A stretch of 45,080 bases of DNA from Candidatus Pelagibacter sp. (GTDB taxonomy: Bacteria > Pseudomonadota > Alphaproteobacteria > Pelagibacterales > Pelagibacteraceae). Below, in pieces: positions 9,115-16,909 of this stretch. Under the pieces are notes generated by a model that did not search any database, was not told where the DNA came from, and saw nothing but the letters and a program-made list of their open reading frames with translations. The number at the start of each line of letters is the position of its first letter. Position 1 is the first letter of the stretch. A program made the position numbers and the translations under genes. The stretch is from the NCBI GenBank assembly GCA_028099475.1, contig JAOHHF010000006.1, forward strand, positions 1 to 45,080, read 5' to 3'.

Positions 9115-9395
9115 AGAAACTTTCTTGCCATTGCTAGAACTTTTTCAACAGGTTGACTAACTTCTTTAAGTTCAACTTTAGTATTTTTTTCTCGAGCTCT
9201 TTGATTGCTCTCTATAATTATCGATATACCAGAAGAGTCCATGTAGGGTACATCTTTTAAATTTAAATGAACTTCTTTTCCAGCATCAATTAAGGGAAAA
9301 ACAATTTCTCTTACCTCATCTGCAACATCCATATCTATTTCTCCAGTAAGAAAAACAGTACTTACATTTTCAATATCTGTAACTTTATATTTCAT
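9111..9395 (-). CDS. STAS-domain anti-sigma factor antagonist (RsbV-like), copy A
   Basis: This 94-residue STAS protein has YMDSSGISIIIES around Ser54/Ser55. It is the first gene of the STAS-STAS-kinase unit and is divergent from the major pilin gene; the 159-base gap between them must hold both promoters. It is paralogous to copy B, with differences concentrated in the last 25 residues. That pattern fits two antagonists tuned to two phosphatases, which are present downstream as Amt fusions; the pairing is inference. Confidence 0.9.
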   Translation of the reverse strand: MKYKVTDIENVSTVFLTGEIDMDVADEVREIVFPLIDAGKEVHLNLKDVPYMDSSGISIIIESNQRAREKNTKVELKEVSQPVEKVLAMARKFL

Positions 9396-9441
9396 ATTTT
9401 ATTTAATATTTATAGCTATTAACAAAAATAAGTAACAAGTA

Positions 9442-9484
9442 AACCCAATATGAGCAATTTTCTTTGAATATCATTACATATAAT
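9442..9484 (+). promoter_or_regulatory. Pilin promoter region with shared element and TATAAT box
   Basis: Positions 9442-9456 on the minus strand read TGCTCATATTGGGTT, a member of the shared promoter element family. A perfect TATAAT lies at 9479-9484, and the pilin start is 70 bases further on. The long untranslated leader and strong ribosome site suggest high expression. Confidence 0.5.
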
Positions 9485-9554
9485 AAGATTTTTAGTTTAC
9501 ATCATCAATAATTATAATAAATTTTAACAATAATAACTAATAACAGAGGAAATT

Positions 9555-10037
9555 ATGAAAAATAACAAAGGTTTTACACTTATTGAATTGCTAGTTGTTG
9601 TAGCAATTATTGGTATTTTAGCTGCAGTAGGTGTTGTAGCTTACAACGGTTACACTAAGAGTGCGAAAATTAATGCTTCTAAATCAAACCAAGGGGCAGT
9701 AACAAAATATTTAGCTGCTGAAATCCAAAAATGTAACATGGGTACAGAGTCTACTGCAATGAGTGGAAATTTAACATGTAGTGGTAGAACAGAAGCTTCA
9801 ATCATTACTGCTGCTGTAGCTGCGCTAGCAGATTTTAAAAACACTTACACGCCAGTTTGTGGAGGAGTAACAGACGGTAGTACTGCACCAACGGCTACAG
9901 ATCTTTCAACTACGTGTTTAGCATCAGGAAAAGGTGTTACATCAATAGTAGGTGATACTAATGGAACTATTACCGTTACTACCCAGTATGATGATGCAGC
10001 TACTGACATAATGAGTAATGCTGTTGCAATAGAATAA
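9555..10037 (+). CDS. Type IV pilin (major pilin candidate)
   Basis: This 160-residue prepilin has a very short positive leader (MKNNKG) and the class IVa signature FTLIELLVVVAIIGILA, with Glu5 of the mature form in place. The prepilin peptidase would cut before Phe7. The remainder is an Ala/Thr/Ser-rich globular head with four cysteines (in KCNMG, LTCSG, PVCGG and TTCLA), enough for two disulfides. It is preceded by one of the clearest ribosome sites in the window (AGAGG at 9545-9549, six bases from ATG), consistent with the most abundant pilin. It lies next to the assembly operon, but no prepilin peptidase gene is in view. Confidence 0.95.
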   Translation: MKNNKGFTLIELLVVVAIIGILAAVGVVAYNGYTKSAKINASKSNQGAVTKYLAAEIQKCNMGTESTAMSGNLTCSGRTEASIITAAVAALADFKNTYTPVCGGVTDGSTAPTATDLSTTCLASGKGVTSIVGDTNGTITVTTQYDDAATDIMSNAVAIE

Positions 10038-10046
10038 TCATCTCGA

Positions 10047-10493
10047 TTGCAAGAAACAAAAAATATAAAAATTAAAAGCTCACTAGGGTTTTCTCTAGTT
10101 GAGCTTTTAGTTGTGGTAGCAATAATTGGTATTTTAGCTTCTGTAGGAATTGTTACTTACAGCGGTTATATTTCAGGCACTAAAGAAAAATCTGCAAAAA
10201 ACGTGATGCAACAAATATCACTAGCTCAAACAGAAGAATATTCAAATAGTGGAAGTTATTACACGCAGGAAGCTGATAGCTGTACACCTTCCTCATCAAC
10301 ATCAAATGATATTGAAACAATTTTATTTGGTGGAGGGGATCAAATTGGTAAAGACATGGGTTATGAAATTTGTGTTGCAAGCATAGGTTCTTCAAATTTT
10401 AATATAATTGCAGAAGAAATTACAACTAGAGATGGAGCTTGCCAATTAACACTTAGTCGTAACGGCAATTTTACCAGAGGCGATGATTGCTAA
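10047..10493 (+). CDS. Second type IV pilin-like protein, TTG start
   Basis: This 148-residue prepilin has the motif GFSLVELLVVVAIIGILAS after a 14-residue leader, and a mature head with three cysteines (ADSCTP, EICVA, GDDC) plus GACQL. It lies in the same frame as the upstream pilin, whose TAA stop (10035-10037) is only nine bases before. The start must therefore lie between that stop and the GFS site. The only standard choice is TTG at 10047, and no Shine-Dalgarno sequence precedes it. Expression probably depends on re-initiation after the first pilin, giving a low-abundance minor pilin; that is inference. Confidence 0.88.
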   Translation: MQETKNIKIKSSLGFSLVELLVVVAIIGILASVGIVTYSGYISGTKEKSAKNVMQQISLAQTEEYSNSGSYYTQEADSCTPSSSTSNDIETILFGGGDQIGKDMGYEICVASIGSSNFNIIAEEITTRDGACQLTLSRNGNFTRGDDC

Positions 10494-10504
10494 AAAAAAT
10501 TAGC

Positions 10505-10561
10505 TTTCCACCCATAATGGTTAGTTTGACAGTTTCAAATTAAATATTCTCGTTTAAACGA
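10505..10561 (+). promoter_or_regulatory. Shared operator-like element and 12-bp palindrome before small lipoprotein gene
   Basis: The minus strand of 10505-10523 reads TAACCATTATGGGTGGAAA. This closely matches the element before the regulator gene (17905-17914 and flanks). A TTGACA lies at 10526-10531. A perfect 12-bp palindrome, TCGTTTAAACGA, lies at 10550-10561, five bases before the GTG start. These are candidate promoter/operator parts; function is inferred only. Confidence 0.4.
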
Positions 10562-10566
10562 ACATT

Positions 10567-10857
10567 GTGAAGAAAATTATTTTAATATTATTATTAATGC
10601 CTTTATTAAATAATTGTGGTCCACATTCTGCAATAATTGGGCCAGGCTTAACTTTAATAAACTCTGGAAGTATTTTACAAGCTTCAACATCTTATGCTAG
10701 TTCTTTAACAATGAATAAACTTAAAGAAGATTATGCGGATGAATTAAATTTAGCAAACATTTGCCCAACAACTCATTCTTCAGAGTTAAATGAAATTTTC
10801 TTTGAAACTATTGATCATATGGACTGTCATTTTGACCCAATGAGTATTCACAGATAA
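10567..10857 (+). CDS. Small putative lipoprotein of unknown function
   Basis: This 96-residue protein has a lipoprotein-like signal (MKKIILILLLMPLLNNC, Cys17) and a mature part with a glycine-rich hydrophobic stretch (IIGPGLTLINSGSILQAST) and two further cysteines (NICPTT, DHMDCHF). The start is taken as GTG at 10567 because the signal peptide begins there. No family is recognised. The GPGLTLINSGSILQ stretch could be a membrane-active or assembly segment. Its place between the pilins and the HMA-amt operon hints at an envelope role, but nothing more specific can be supported. Confidence 0.65.
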   Translation: MKKIILILLLMPLLNNCGPHSAIIGPGLTLINSGSILQASTSYASSLTMNKLKEDYADELNLANICPTTHSSELNEIFFETIDHMDCHFDPMSIHR

Positions 10858-10908
10858 TATACAAGTTATTAAGTAAAAATTCAGATTTCCTGCAAATTTT
10901 AATCATTT

Positions 10909-10950
10909 ACCCTAATATGAGCATTGATAAATTTTTAAAATGAATTGATA
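10909..10950 (+). promoter_or_regulatory. Upstream region of HMA-amt operon with shared element
   Basis: The minus strand of 10909-10923 reads TGCTCATATTAGGGT, a member of the shared element family. It is followed by ATTGATAAATTTTTAAAATGAATT (shown here as ATTGATAAATTTTTAAAAT, 10923-10941), which is nearly repeated before the second Amt gene at 13620-13639. A strong ribosome site (AGAGG, 10977-10981) lies downstream. Confidence 0.4.
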
Positions 10951-10988
10951 CGTGATAGTTTTGAATATAACTAACAAGAGGAAAAACT

Positions 10989-11318
10989 ATGTTCAAAAAA
11001 TATATACTATTTTTAGGTTTCGTTTTATTTTCAACTAATTTATTTGCAGCTCAAACTCAAATTGCACAAGTAAATGGAATGATGTGTATTAAATGCCAAA
11101 AAATGGTAACTAAAGCACTTCAAGCAGCTAGCCCATCTGCTACTGTTAAAGTTTCATGGCCAGAAGGTGTTGCGGTATCATCTTACCCTGATAAATCAGA
11201 TTTAACTAATGAAGATTATAAAAAAGCAATACTTGGAACAGGCTTTGAAGTTATTAAAGTAGTAAGTGTTGATAAGATTATTACTGATGCTGGTGAAGCT
11301 AGAAAATTAGTAGATTAA
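10989..11318 (+). CDS. Periplasmic heavy-metal-associated (HMA) domain protein
   Basis: This 109-residue protein has a signal peptide (about 1-21, FSTNLFAA) and one HMA-like domain with the metal-binding motif MMCIKC (Cys33, Cys36). It then follows the usual beta-alpha-beta-beta-alpha-beta pattern (VKVSWPEGVAVSSYP, YKKAILGTGFEV). MerP-type proteins of this kind bind Cu(I) or Hg(II) in the periplasm. It has a strong ribosome site (AGAGG, seven bases before ATG) and lies 13 bases before the first Amt-PP2C gene, so the two are probably co-transcribed. Why a metal-binding domain should accompany an ammonium transporter is unknown. Confidence 0.75.
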   Translation: MFKKYILFLGFVLFSTNLFAAQTQIAQVNGMMCIKCQKMVTKALQAASPSATVKVSWPEGVAVSSYPDKSDLTNEDYKKAILGTGFEVIKVVSVDKIITDAGEARKLVD

Positions 11319-11331
11319 TTAAAATAAAATT

Positions 11332-13569
11332 ATGACTGCAGCAGATACTCAAATATTATTTGATAAGCTGCAGTCAAACATAAATCAATTAGAGCTTACT
11401 AATAAAGGAGCTTTAACTGCACTAGAATTTCGTCTAGACGCAATCTTACAAGCAAATTTAGATACCTTTTGGCTTTTAATTTGTGCAATCCTTGTTTTTT
11501 TAATGCAGGCAGGCTTTATGTGTTTAGAGACTGGTTTGTCTCGAAACAAGAGCAGTATTAATGTTGCCCTAAAAAATATTGCAGACTTTGGAATAGCAGT
11601 GGTAGTTTTTTGGTCGTTTGGTTTTGCATTAATGTATGGAACTAGTGTATCCGGACTGTTTGGAACCAAATTTTTTTTCTTTACCACTAAGGTTGCGGGC
11701 TATCAGACATATTTTGTTTTCCAAGCAATGTTTGTTGCAACAGCTGCTACTATCATCTCAGGTGCAGTTGCAGAAAGATTAAAATTTTTCTCATATATAA
11801 TCATTACATTCTTAGCTACAGGTTTGTTTTATCCAATTGTCGGTCATTGGTCTTGGGCATTTAATTTCGAAAATCCTGCAGAAAAATTCGGTTGGTTGGG
11901 CCAATTAGGATATTTAGATTTTGCAGGTGCATCCGTTGTGCACTCAGTAGGAGGATGGATTGCTTTATCAGTATTATTGGTAGTTGGTAATCGTACGGGA
12001 AGATTTAGAGATGATGATAAAAAAAAATCTTTTCAAGGAAGTAACACACCAATCGCAGCTTTAGGCGCTTTAATTTTGTGGTTTGGTTGGTTTGGATTTA
12101 ATGGGGGTGCTAATGGGGCAATGGATTTAAAAATTCCATTAATTTTAATTAATACTTTTTTATCAGCATCCTTTGGACTTATTTTCTCAAGTGTTATGGG
12201 CATCATTATTCTAAAAAAACCAGAACCACTATTTATGATCACGGGTCCCCTTGCTGGACTAGTTTCAATAACTGCTTCTTGTGCTTATGTGGATCCTACT
12301 CATGCAATTATAATAGGAAGTATTGGTGGAATTATTTCAGGTTCAACAATTGTATTACTTGAAAAAATTAAAATTGACGATGTGGTTAGTGCAATACCAG
12401 TTCACTTAGCATGTGGAATTTGGGGAACTATTGCAGTTGCTTTGTTTGGAAATTTTGAAGTGATGGGTGTTGAAAAAACAAGATTAGAGCAAATATATAT
12501 TCAACTAATTGGTATAGGTTCAATTGGTGCTTTTTGTTTCTTTGGTTCTTATTTAATATTAAAAACTATTAATTCATTTTTTCCTCTAAGAGTAAGTAAA
12601 ATTCATGAAGAACTTGGTTTAAATATTTCAGAACACAATGCATCAACGGATACGCACGAATTACTTGAGGTTTTAACTGATCAAGCAAAATCAGATAATT
12701 ATTCAAGCCGCGCACCACAAGATCCTTTTACTGACAGTGGAATCATTGGCACACAATACAATGTCATAATGAACAAATTGGAACAAAGTGAGAAGCAAAA
12801 AAACAAATGGAAGAATAGAGTTTCTAAAGAAATAAAACTTGCAATGAATGTTCAGCAACGATTAATGCCAAAAAGAGATATAGAAAATTACCCGATATTT
12901 GGATTAAATATTCCCGCAAGAGAAATCTCAGGAGATTTTTATGACTTTTACCTTCATGATGATGAGGTGTATTTTACCCTATCCGATGTCTCGGGAAAAG
13001 GGGTGAATGCAGGAATGGTTATGGCAAAAGCTATTACTTTATTTAAGATCTTCGCTAAGCAAAAATTTAAGCCCAACGAAATTTTATTAGAGATGAATAA
13101 TGATTTAAAAGAAACCAATCCTGCAGGTACTTTTATTACCTCTATTGTTGGAAGATATAATTTGAAAACAGATTTAGTTGAAATTGCAAATGCAGGACAT
13201 CAGCCAACTTTATTAAAAGTGGGTAAAGATTTTAAAGAATATCCTTCAAGCTCAATGCCTTTGGCAGTGATTAAACATAAAGATGAAAGTGTTTATCAAT
13301 TAGAAAGCTTTAAATTAAATGGTGGACGAATTTACTGTTTTACCGATGGATTTTCAGAATGCATGGATGAAAATAAACAAGAAATAGGAATTGATGGTGT
13401 AAAAGAATTAATTCTAAAACACGCAAACTCTTCATTACAAAAAGAGCTTACAAGTGCGACAGAAGAAATTCGTTTAAAAAGTTTAAAAAAAGAAATTGTG
13501 GAAGATGGTGTTAAAAAAGATAACGATATTCTTGACGATGATTTAACAATTATTGCAATTGGTAAATAA
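11332..13569 (+). CDS. Ammonium transporter (Amt) fused to SpoIIE/RsbU-type PP2C phosphatase, copy 1
   Basis: This 745-residue fusion has an Amt/Mep transporter at about 43-425 with 11 predicted helices. The pore's twin histidines are kept (His204 in VVHSVGG, His358 in IPVHLACG), as are the FQAMFVATAA Phe gate and GHWSW. A linker (about 428-475, APQDPFTDSGIIGTQYN) is typical of Amt proteins joined to signalling domains. It is followed by a coiled coil and a SpoIIE phosphatase (about 505-745). Metal-binding aspartates are visible: Asp535 (EISGDFYDFY), Asp552 (SDVSGKG), Asp672 (FTDG) and the terminal DDDLT. It probably senses or transports ammonium and dephosphorylates phospho-STAS proteins, such as the pair at 8815-9395. 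About 42 residues precede the first helix and are not a classic signal peptide. Confidence 0.93.
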   Translation: MTAADTQILFDKLQSNINQLELTNKGALTALEFRLDAILQANLDTFWLLICAILVFLMQAGFMCLETGLSRNKSSINVALKNIADFGIAVVVFWSFGFALMYGTSVSGLFGTKFFFFTTKVAGYQTYFVFQAMFVATAATIISGAVAERLKFFSYIIITFLATGLFYPIVGHWSWAFNFENPAEKFGWLGQLGYLDFAGASVVHSVGGWIALSVLLVVGNRTGRFRDDDKKKSFQGSNTPIAALGALILWFGWFGFNGGANGAMDLKIPLILINTFLSASFGLIFSSVMGIIILKKPEPLFMITGPLAGLVSITASCAYVDPTHAIIIGSIGGIISGSTIVLLEKIKIDDVVSAIPVHLACGIWGTIAVALFGNFEVMGVEKTRLEQIYIQLIGIGSIGAFCFFGSYLILKTINSFFPLRVSKIHEELGLNISEHNASTDTHELLEVLTDQAKSDNYSSRAPQDPFTDSGIIGTQYNVIMNKLEQSEKQKNKWKNRVSKEIKLAMNVQQRLMPKRDIENYPIFGLNIPAREISGDFYDFYLHDDEVYFTLSDVSGKGVNAGMVMAKAITLFKIFAKQKFKPNEILLEMNNDLKETNPAGTFITSIVGRYNLKTDLVEIANAGHQPTLLKVGKDFKEYPSSSMPLAVIKHKDESVYQLESFKLNGGRIYCFTDGFSECMDENKQEIGIDGVKELILKHANSSLQKELTSATEEIRLKSLKKEIVEDGVKKDNDILDDDLTIIAIGK

Positions 13570-13609
13570 GAAATTTTAAGAGCTATTATTAATTTTAGTT
13601 AATTAATCG

Positions 13610-13651
13610 CATCTATAATGATTGATAAATTTTAAAATAAATTTATAGATG
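13610..13651 (+). promoter_or_regulatory. Dyad-rich leader before second Amt-PP2C gene
   Basis: CATCTATAA (13610-13618) is matched by its inverse TTATAGATG (13643-13651). Inside it, ATAAATTT (13625-13632) matches AAATTTAT (13639-13646). The two stems share bases and are mutually exclusive. The inner part resembles the leader of the HMA-amt operon at 10923-10941. It may hold a promoter or act as a hairpin; there is no T-tract for a classical terminator. Confidence 0.3.
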
Positions 13652-13672
13652 ATATTTAATAATTGATAGAAA

Positions 13673-15823
13673 ATGGAAAGTATTAGTTTGGAATCTGTAA
13701 AATCGTTTGTTGATACTCTTTGGGTTATAGATTGTGCGATATTAGTTTTCATCATGCAAGCTGGTTTCATGTGTATGGAAACTGGTCTTTCACGACACAA
13801 AAATAGCATTAACGTTGCCCTTAAGAATGCTGCTGATTTTGGTTTAGCAGTTGTAGTTTTTTGGATTTTTGGTTTCGGCTTAATGTTTGGGACAAGTTAT
13901 AACGGTTTTTTTGGAACAGATCTTTTTTTCTTTAAAACCGAAAAAGCTGATTACATGACATATTTTGTGTTTCAAGCAATGTTTGTTGCAACTGCTGCAA
14001 CAATAGTTTCTGGCGCTGTAGCTGAAAGAATGAAATTTAATGGATATTTAATAATAACGATAATCGCAACTGGCATAATTTATCCAATTGTCGGCCATTG
14101 GGCTTGGTCATCCAGTTATCTAAATAAGATGAATGATGCTGTAACGCAGTTACTGGCTGTTACGGGAGGAGTAAAAACTACTGGATGGTTAACAGAACTT
14201 GGTTTTGTTGATTTTGCTGGTAGTACTATTGTTCATTCTGTCGGAGGATGGATTGCGCTCGCTGCAGTATTAATTTTAGGGCCAAGAATTGGTAAATATT
14301 CTGAGTCTAATAAAGGTAAATTTACTGGCTCTAGTTTTCCGTTAGCCGTTTTAGGAACCTTAATTTTATGGTTTGGTTGGTTTGGTTTTAATGGTGGAAG
14401 TAATGGAGCAATGGATGAAACAGTGCCGTTAATATTGATAAATACATTTCTTTCTGCTGCTTTTGGGTTGTTAACCGGACTAGGTATTTCATTTTTATTA
14501 TTTAAAAAACCAGATCCGTTTTATGTAATATTAGGTCCTCTTGCAGGATTGGTTGCTATAACAGCTGGCTGTAATTCAATGACATCAGTTACGGCAATTT
14601 TCGTTGGAATGATTGGTGCAATTATAGCAATTTTTATAAATGAACTGTTAAACAAATACGAGATAGATGATGTTGTAGGTGCAGTTCCTGTTCATTTAGG
14701 AGCAGGTGTATGGGGAACTATTTCAGTTGGTTTGTTCAGTGATTTAGAAAAATTAGGAACAGGACTTACAAGGTTAGAGCAAATTGAAGTCCAGGTTATA
14801 GGAATATTAGCAATTGGTGCTTTCGCATTTTTTGGATCTTATATTATTTTAAAAATTTTAAATTATTTTTATCCATTAAGAGTAACTCCTTTACAAGAGG
14901 AATTAGGATTAAATATTGCTGAACATAATGCAGTTTCAGTAGAACATGATTTAATTTCAATCCTTGAAAAACAGTCTGAAAGTGGAGATCTCTCTATCAG
15001 AGGCCCACAAGATCCTTTCACTGCAGGAGGGGTAATAGGACTTTATTATAATAAATTGATGAACAAGCTTGAGATTAGTGAAAATGAAAAAGAAAAGTGG
15101 CGAAGTAGAATTTCCAAAGAAGTAAATTTGGCTGCAAAAGTTCAAGAAAATTTTTTACCAAAAAGAGATTTACAAAATTATCCTGTGCAAGGAATTAATA
15201 TTGCTTCGAGAGAAGTTTCAGGTGATTTTTTTAGTTTTTATCCCCATAATGATAGTATTAATTTTATAATTGCAGATGTTGCAGGTAAGGGGGTTCATGC
15301 TGGAATGGTGATGGCAAAAGCTTCTACTTTGTTTGAGGTAATGTCAAGAGATCAGGTAGATCCTGATGAAATGATGCTTCATATGAATAACGATTTATTT
15401 CTCACCAAAACATCAGGCATGTTTGTGACATGTGTTCTTGGAAGATATGACTTAATTACCAAAGAAGTTTCATGGGTAAATGGGGGACATCAACCAGCTA
15501 TTATTAGAGACAAAAATGGTAAATACCAAAATTTTGATAGTGAAGCACCACCGATGGGGGTCATACACCAAAAAAGTAAATCAATTTATAAAATTAATAA
15601 ACAAGTTTTAAATGGAAATAAATTTTATGTTTTTACAGATGGCTTATCTGAAAGTTTAAATGCCGAGGGACAAGAAATAGGTATTGAAGGTTCAGTTAAA
15701 ATGATTGAAGATAGTTACTCAAAAGATTCAAAAAAACATTTATCAGATGTTAGTAAAAAAATAATTAAAAATTCTAAATCTGGAAAATTAAGTGATGATC
15801 TAACTTTGATATCGATTGGATAG
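13673..15823 (+). CDS. Ammonium transporter (Amt) fused to SpoIIE/RsbU-type PP2C phosphatase, copy 2
   Basis: This 716-residue paralogue of the preceding gene has the same domain order: Amt (about 20-405; twin histidines His188 and His341), linker (about 410-455, GPQDPFTAGGVIGLYYN), coiled coil, and SpoIIE phosphatase with Asp518 (EVSGDFFSFY), Asp535 (ADVAGKG), Asp656 (FTDG) and terminal SDDLT. It lacks copy 1's 40-residue N-terminal extension and has a longer loop after GHWAW (YLNKMNDAVTQLL). Conduction and phosphatase residues are intact in both copies, so both should work. The 103-base gap from copy 1 carries its own leader, allowing separate control. The two copies match the number of STAS antagonists. 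Confidence 0.93.
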   Translation: MESISLESVKSFVDTLWVIDCAILVFIMQAGFMCMETGLSRHKNSINVALKNAADFGLAVVVFWIFGFGLMFGTSYNGFFGTDLFFFKTEKADYMTYFVFQAMFVATAATIVSGAVAERMKFNGYLIITIIATGIIYPIVGHWAWSSSYLNKMNDAVTQLLAVTGGVKTTGWLTELGFVDFAGSTIVHSVGGWIALAAVLILGPRIGKYSESNKGKFTGSSFPLAVLGTLILWFGWFGFNGGSNGAMDETVPLILINTFLSAAFGLLTGLGISFLLFKKPDPFYVILGPLAGLVAITAGCNSMTSVTAIFVGMIGAIIAIFINELLNKYEIDDVVGAVPVHLGAGVWGTISVGLFSDLEKLGTGLTRLEQIEVQVIGILAIGAFAFFGSYIILKILNYFYPLRVTPLQEELGLNIAEHNAVSVEHDLISILEKQSESGDLSIRGPQDPFTAGGVIGLYYNKLMNKLEISENEKEKWRSRISKEVNLAAKVQENFLPKRDLQNYPVQGINIASREVSGDFFSFYPHNDSINFIIADVAGKGVHAGMVMAKASTLFEVMSRDQVDPDEMMLHMNNDLFLTKTSGMFVTCVLGRYDLITKEVSWVNGGHQPAIIRDKNGKYQNFDSEAPPMGVIHQKSKSIYKINKQVLNGNKFYVFTDGLSESLNAEGQEIGIEGSVKMIEDSYSKDSKKHLSDVSKKIIKNSKSGKLSDDLTLISIG

Positions 15824-15853
15824 TTTTTATTGTTTTTAACGCCACCTATTAAA

Positions 15854-15878
15854 AGATAAAAATCTTATAATTTTATCT
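15854..15878 (+). terminator. AT-rich hairpin after second Amt-PP2C gene
   Basis: AGATAAAA (15854-15861) and TTTTATCT (15871-15878) form a perfect 8-bp stem with a 9-base loop, 30 bases after the stop codon. It is a weak stem without a run of T, so a terminator role is possible but unproven. Confidence 0.3.
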
Positions 15879-15925
15879 ATGCTGACCAATGTATGTGAAA
15901 TAAATACATCTGTACGGGTGTTAAA

Positions 15926-15945
15926 ATTAAATTAAATTAAATTAA
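15926..15945 (+). repeat. Short tandem repeat (ATTAA)4
   Basis: Four perfect ATTAA units lie here, with partial units on both sides, in the leader region of the BASS transporter gene. Such pentamer runs can change length by slippage, and this one lies about 55 bases upstream of the doubled operator. No function can be assigned. Confidence 0.7.
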
Positions 15946-15999
15946 ATTTTTTAGCTATAGCTTTATTTATGGTAATCTATTTTATTCTTTACAACTGTC

Positions 16000-16041
16000 C
16001 AAAATGGGTTGACAAATGATCAAAATGGGTGGAAAAACGAT
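16000..16041 (+). promoter_or_regulatory. Doubled operator-like element, two 21-bp direct repeats
   Basis: Two direct repeats of exactly 21 bases (16000-16020 and 16021-16041) both begin CAAAATGGGT and match at 18 of 21 positions. The spacing is two helical turns, so two protein dimers could bind on one face. The transporter start is 20 bases downstream. The flank ACAACTGTCC before the first unit also matches the flank of the single site before the regulator gene (ACAACTGACC, minus strand 17911-17925). Confidence 0.65.
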
Positions 16042-16060
16042 CAACTTTTAGATTAAATTC

Positions 16061-16909
16061 ATGGAAATAGTAACCAACATCGCTCCAATCGCTCTAGCTA
16101 TTATTATGCTTGGTCTAGGAGCTTCTTTAACAGTAGATGATTTTTTAAGAGTTGTAAAAAACCCTAAAGATTTTTTTATTGGTTTTATTTGTCAGTTAAT
16201 TGTTTTACCAATCGTTGCTTATCTACTTATCATTACCTTAGGTGTGCCGATTGAAATGGCCTTAGGAGTAATGCTAATTGCAGCTGCTCCAGGGGGTGTA
16301 ACCTCCAATGTTCTTACAAAATTTGCAGAGGGTGATGTGGCACTATCCATATCAATGACAGCGGTTATGAGCTTATTAAGTATAGTAACAGTGCCATTCA
16401 TTGTGATTAATTCAGTTAATCTATTTGATATCACTTATGTTGAGAGAGAAATAACAATGGTAGCCATATCTTTAAAAATGTTTTTTGTAGTTACAGTTCC
16501 AGTAATCATTGGAATGATTATTAGACACTTTACAGGTGATTTAGTGATTAGAAATTTGAAGTTTATTCAAAGATTTTCTATTGCATTGTTTTTACTTGTT
16601 TTTGCAGCAATATATATTGAAGAATGGGATAAAATTGTAAGCTTTTTAACTCGAGCAGGTTTAATAGCCTTAATACTAAATGTAACTATGATGGTGATAG
16701 GATTTTATGTTGCTAAATTTTTTACATCAGGGGTACCTCAACAAAGAGCTATCTCTTTAGAATGTGGTTTGCAAAATGGAACCCTAGCAGTTTTTGTTGC
16801 TACTCAATTATTTGATAATATTATTTATATGGTACCCACAGCTGCCTATGCATTAGTGATGATGGCAACATCTGTAATTTTTGTTCTTATTTTAAGAAAA
16901 TCTAATTAG
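16061..16909 (+). CDS. BASS-family (bile acid:sodium symporter-like) transporter
   Basis: This 282-residue membrane protein has about nine helices and the signature of the SBF/BASS family: GLGASLTVDDF near the start, AAPGGVTSNVLTKFAEGDVALS in the middle, shown here in part as PGGVTSNVLTKFAEGD, and LECGLQNGTLA near 228-238. Members move organic anions with sodium (bile acids in animals; pantothenate, pyruvate or other acids in bacteria and plastids). The substrate here cannot be told. The gene converges with the regulator at 16902-17870, overlapping its end by eight bases. Both genes carry the same promoter element, so the regulator probably controls the transporter. Confidence 0.85.
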   Translation: MEIVTNIAPIALAIIMLGLGASLTVDDFLRVVKNPKDFFIGFICQLIVLPIVAYLLIITLGVPIEMALGVMLIAAAPGGVTSNVLTKFAEGDVALSISMTAVMSLLSIVTVPFIVINSVNLFDITYVEREITMVAISLKMFFVVTVPVIIGMIIRHFTGDLVIRNLKFIQRFSIALFLLVFAAIYIEEWDKIVSFLTRAGLIALILNVTMMVIGFYVAKFFTSGVPQQRAISLECGLQNGTLAVFVATQLFDNIIYMVPTAAYALVMMATSVIFVLILRKSN

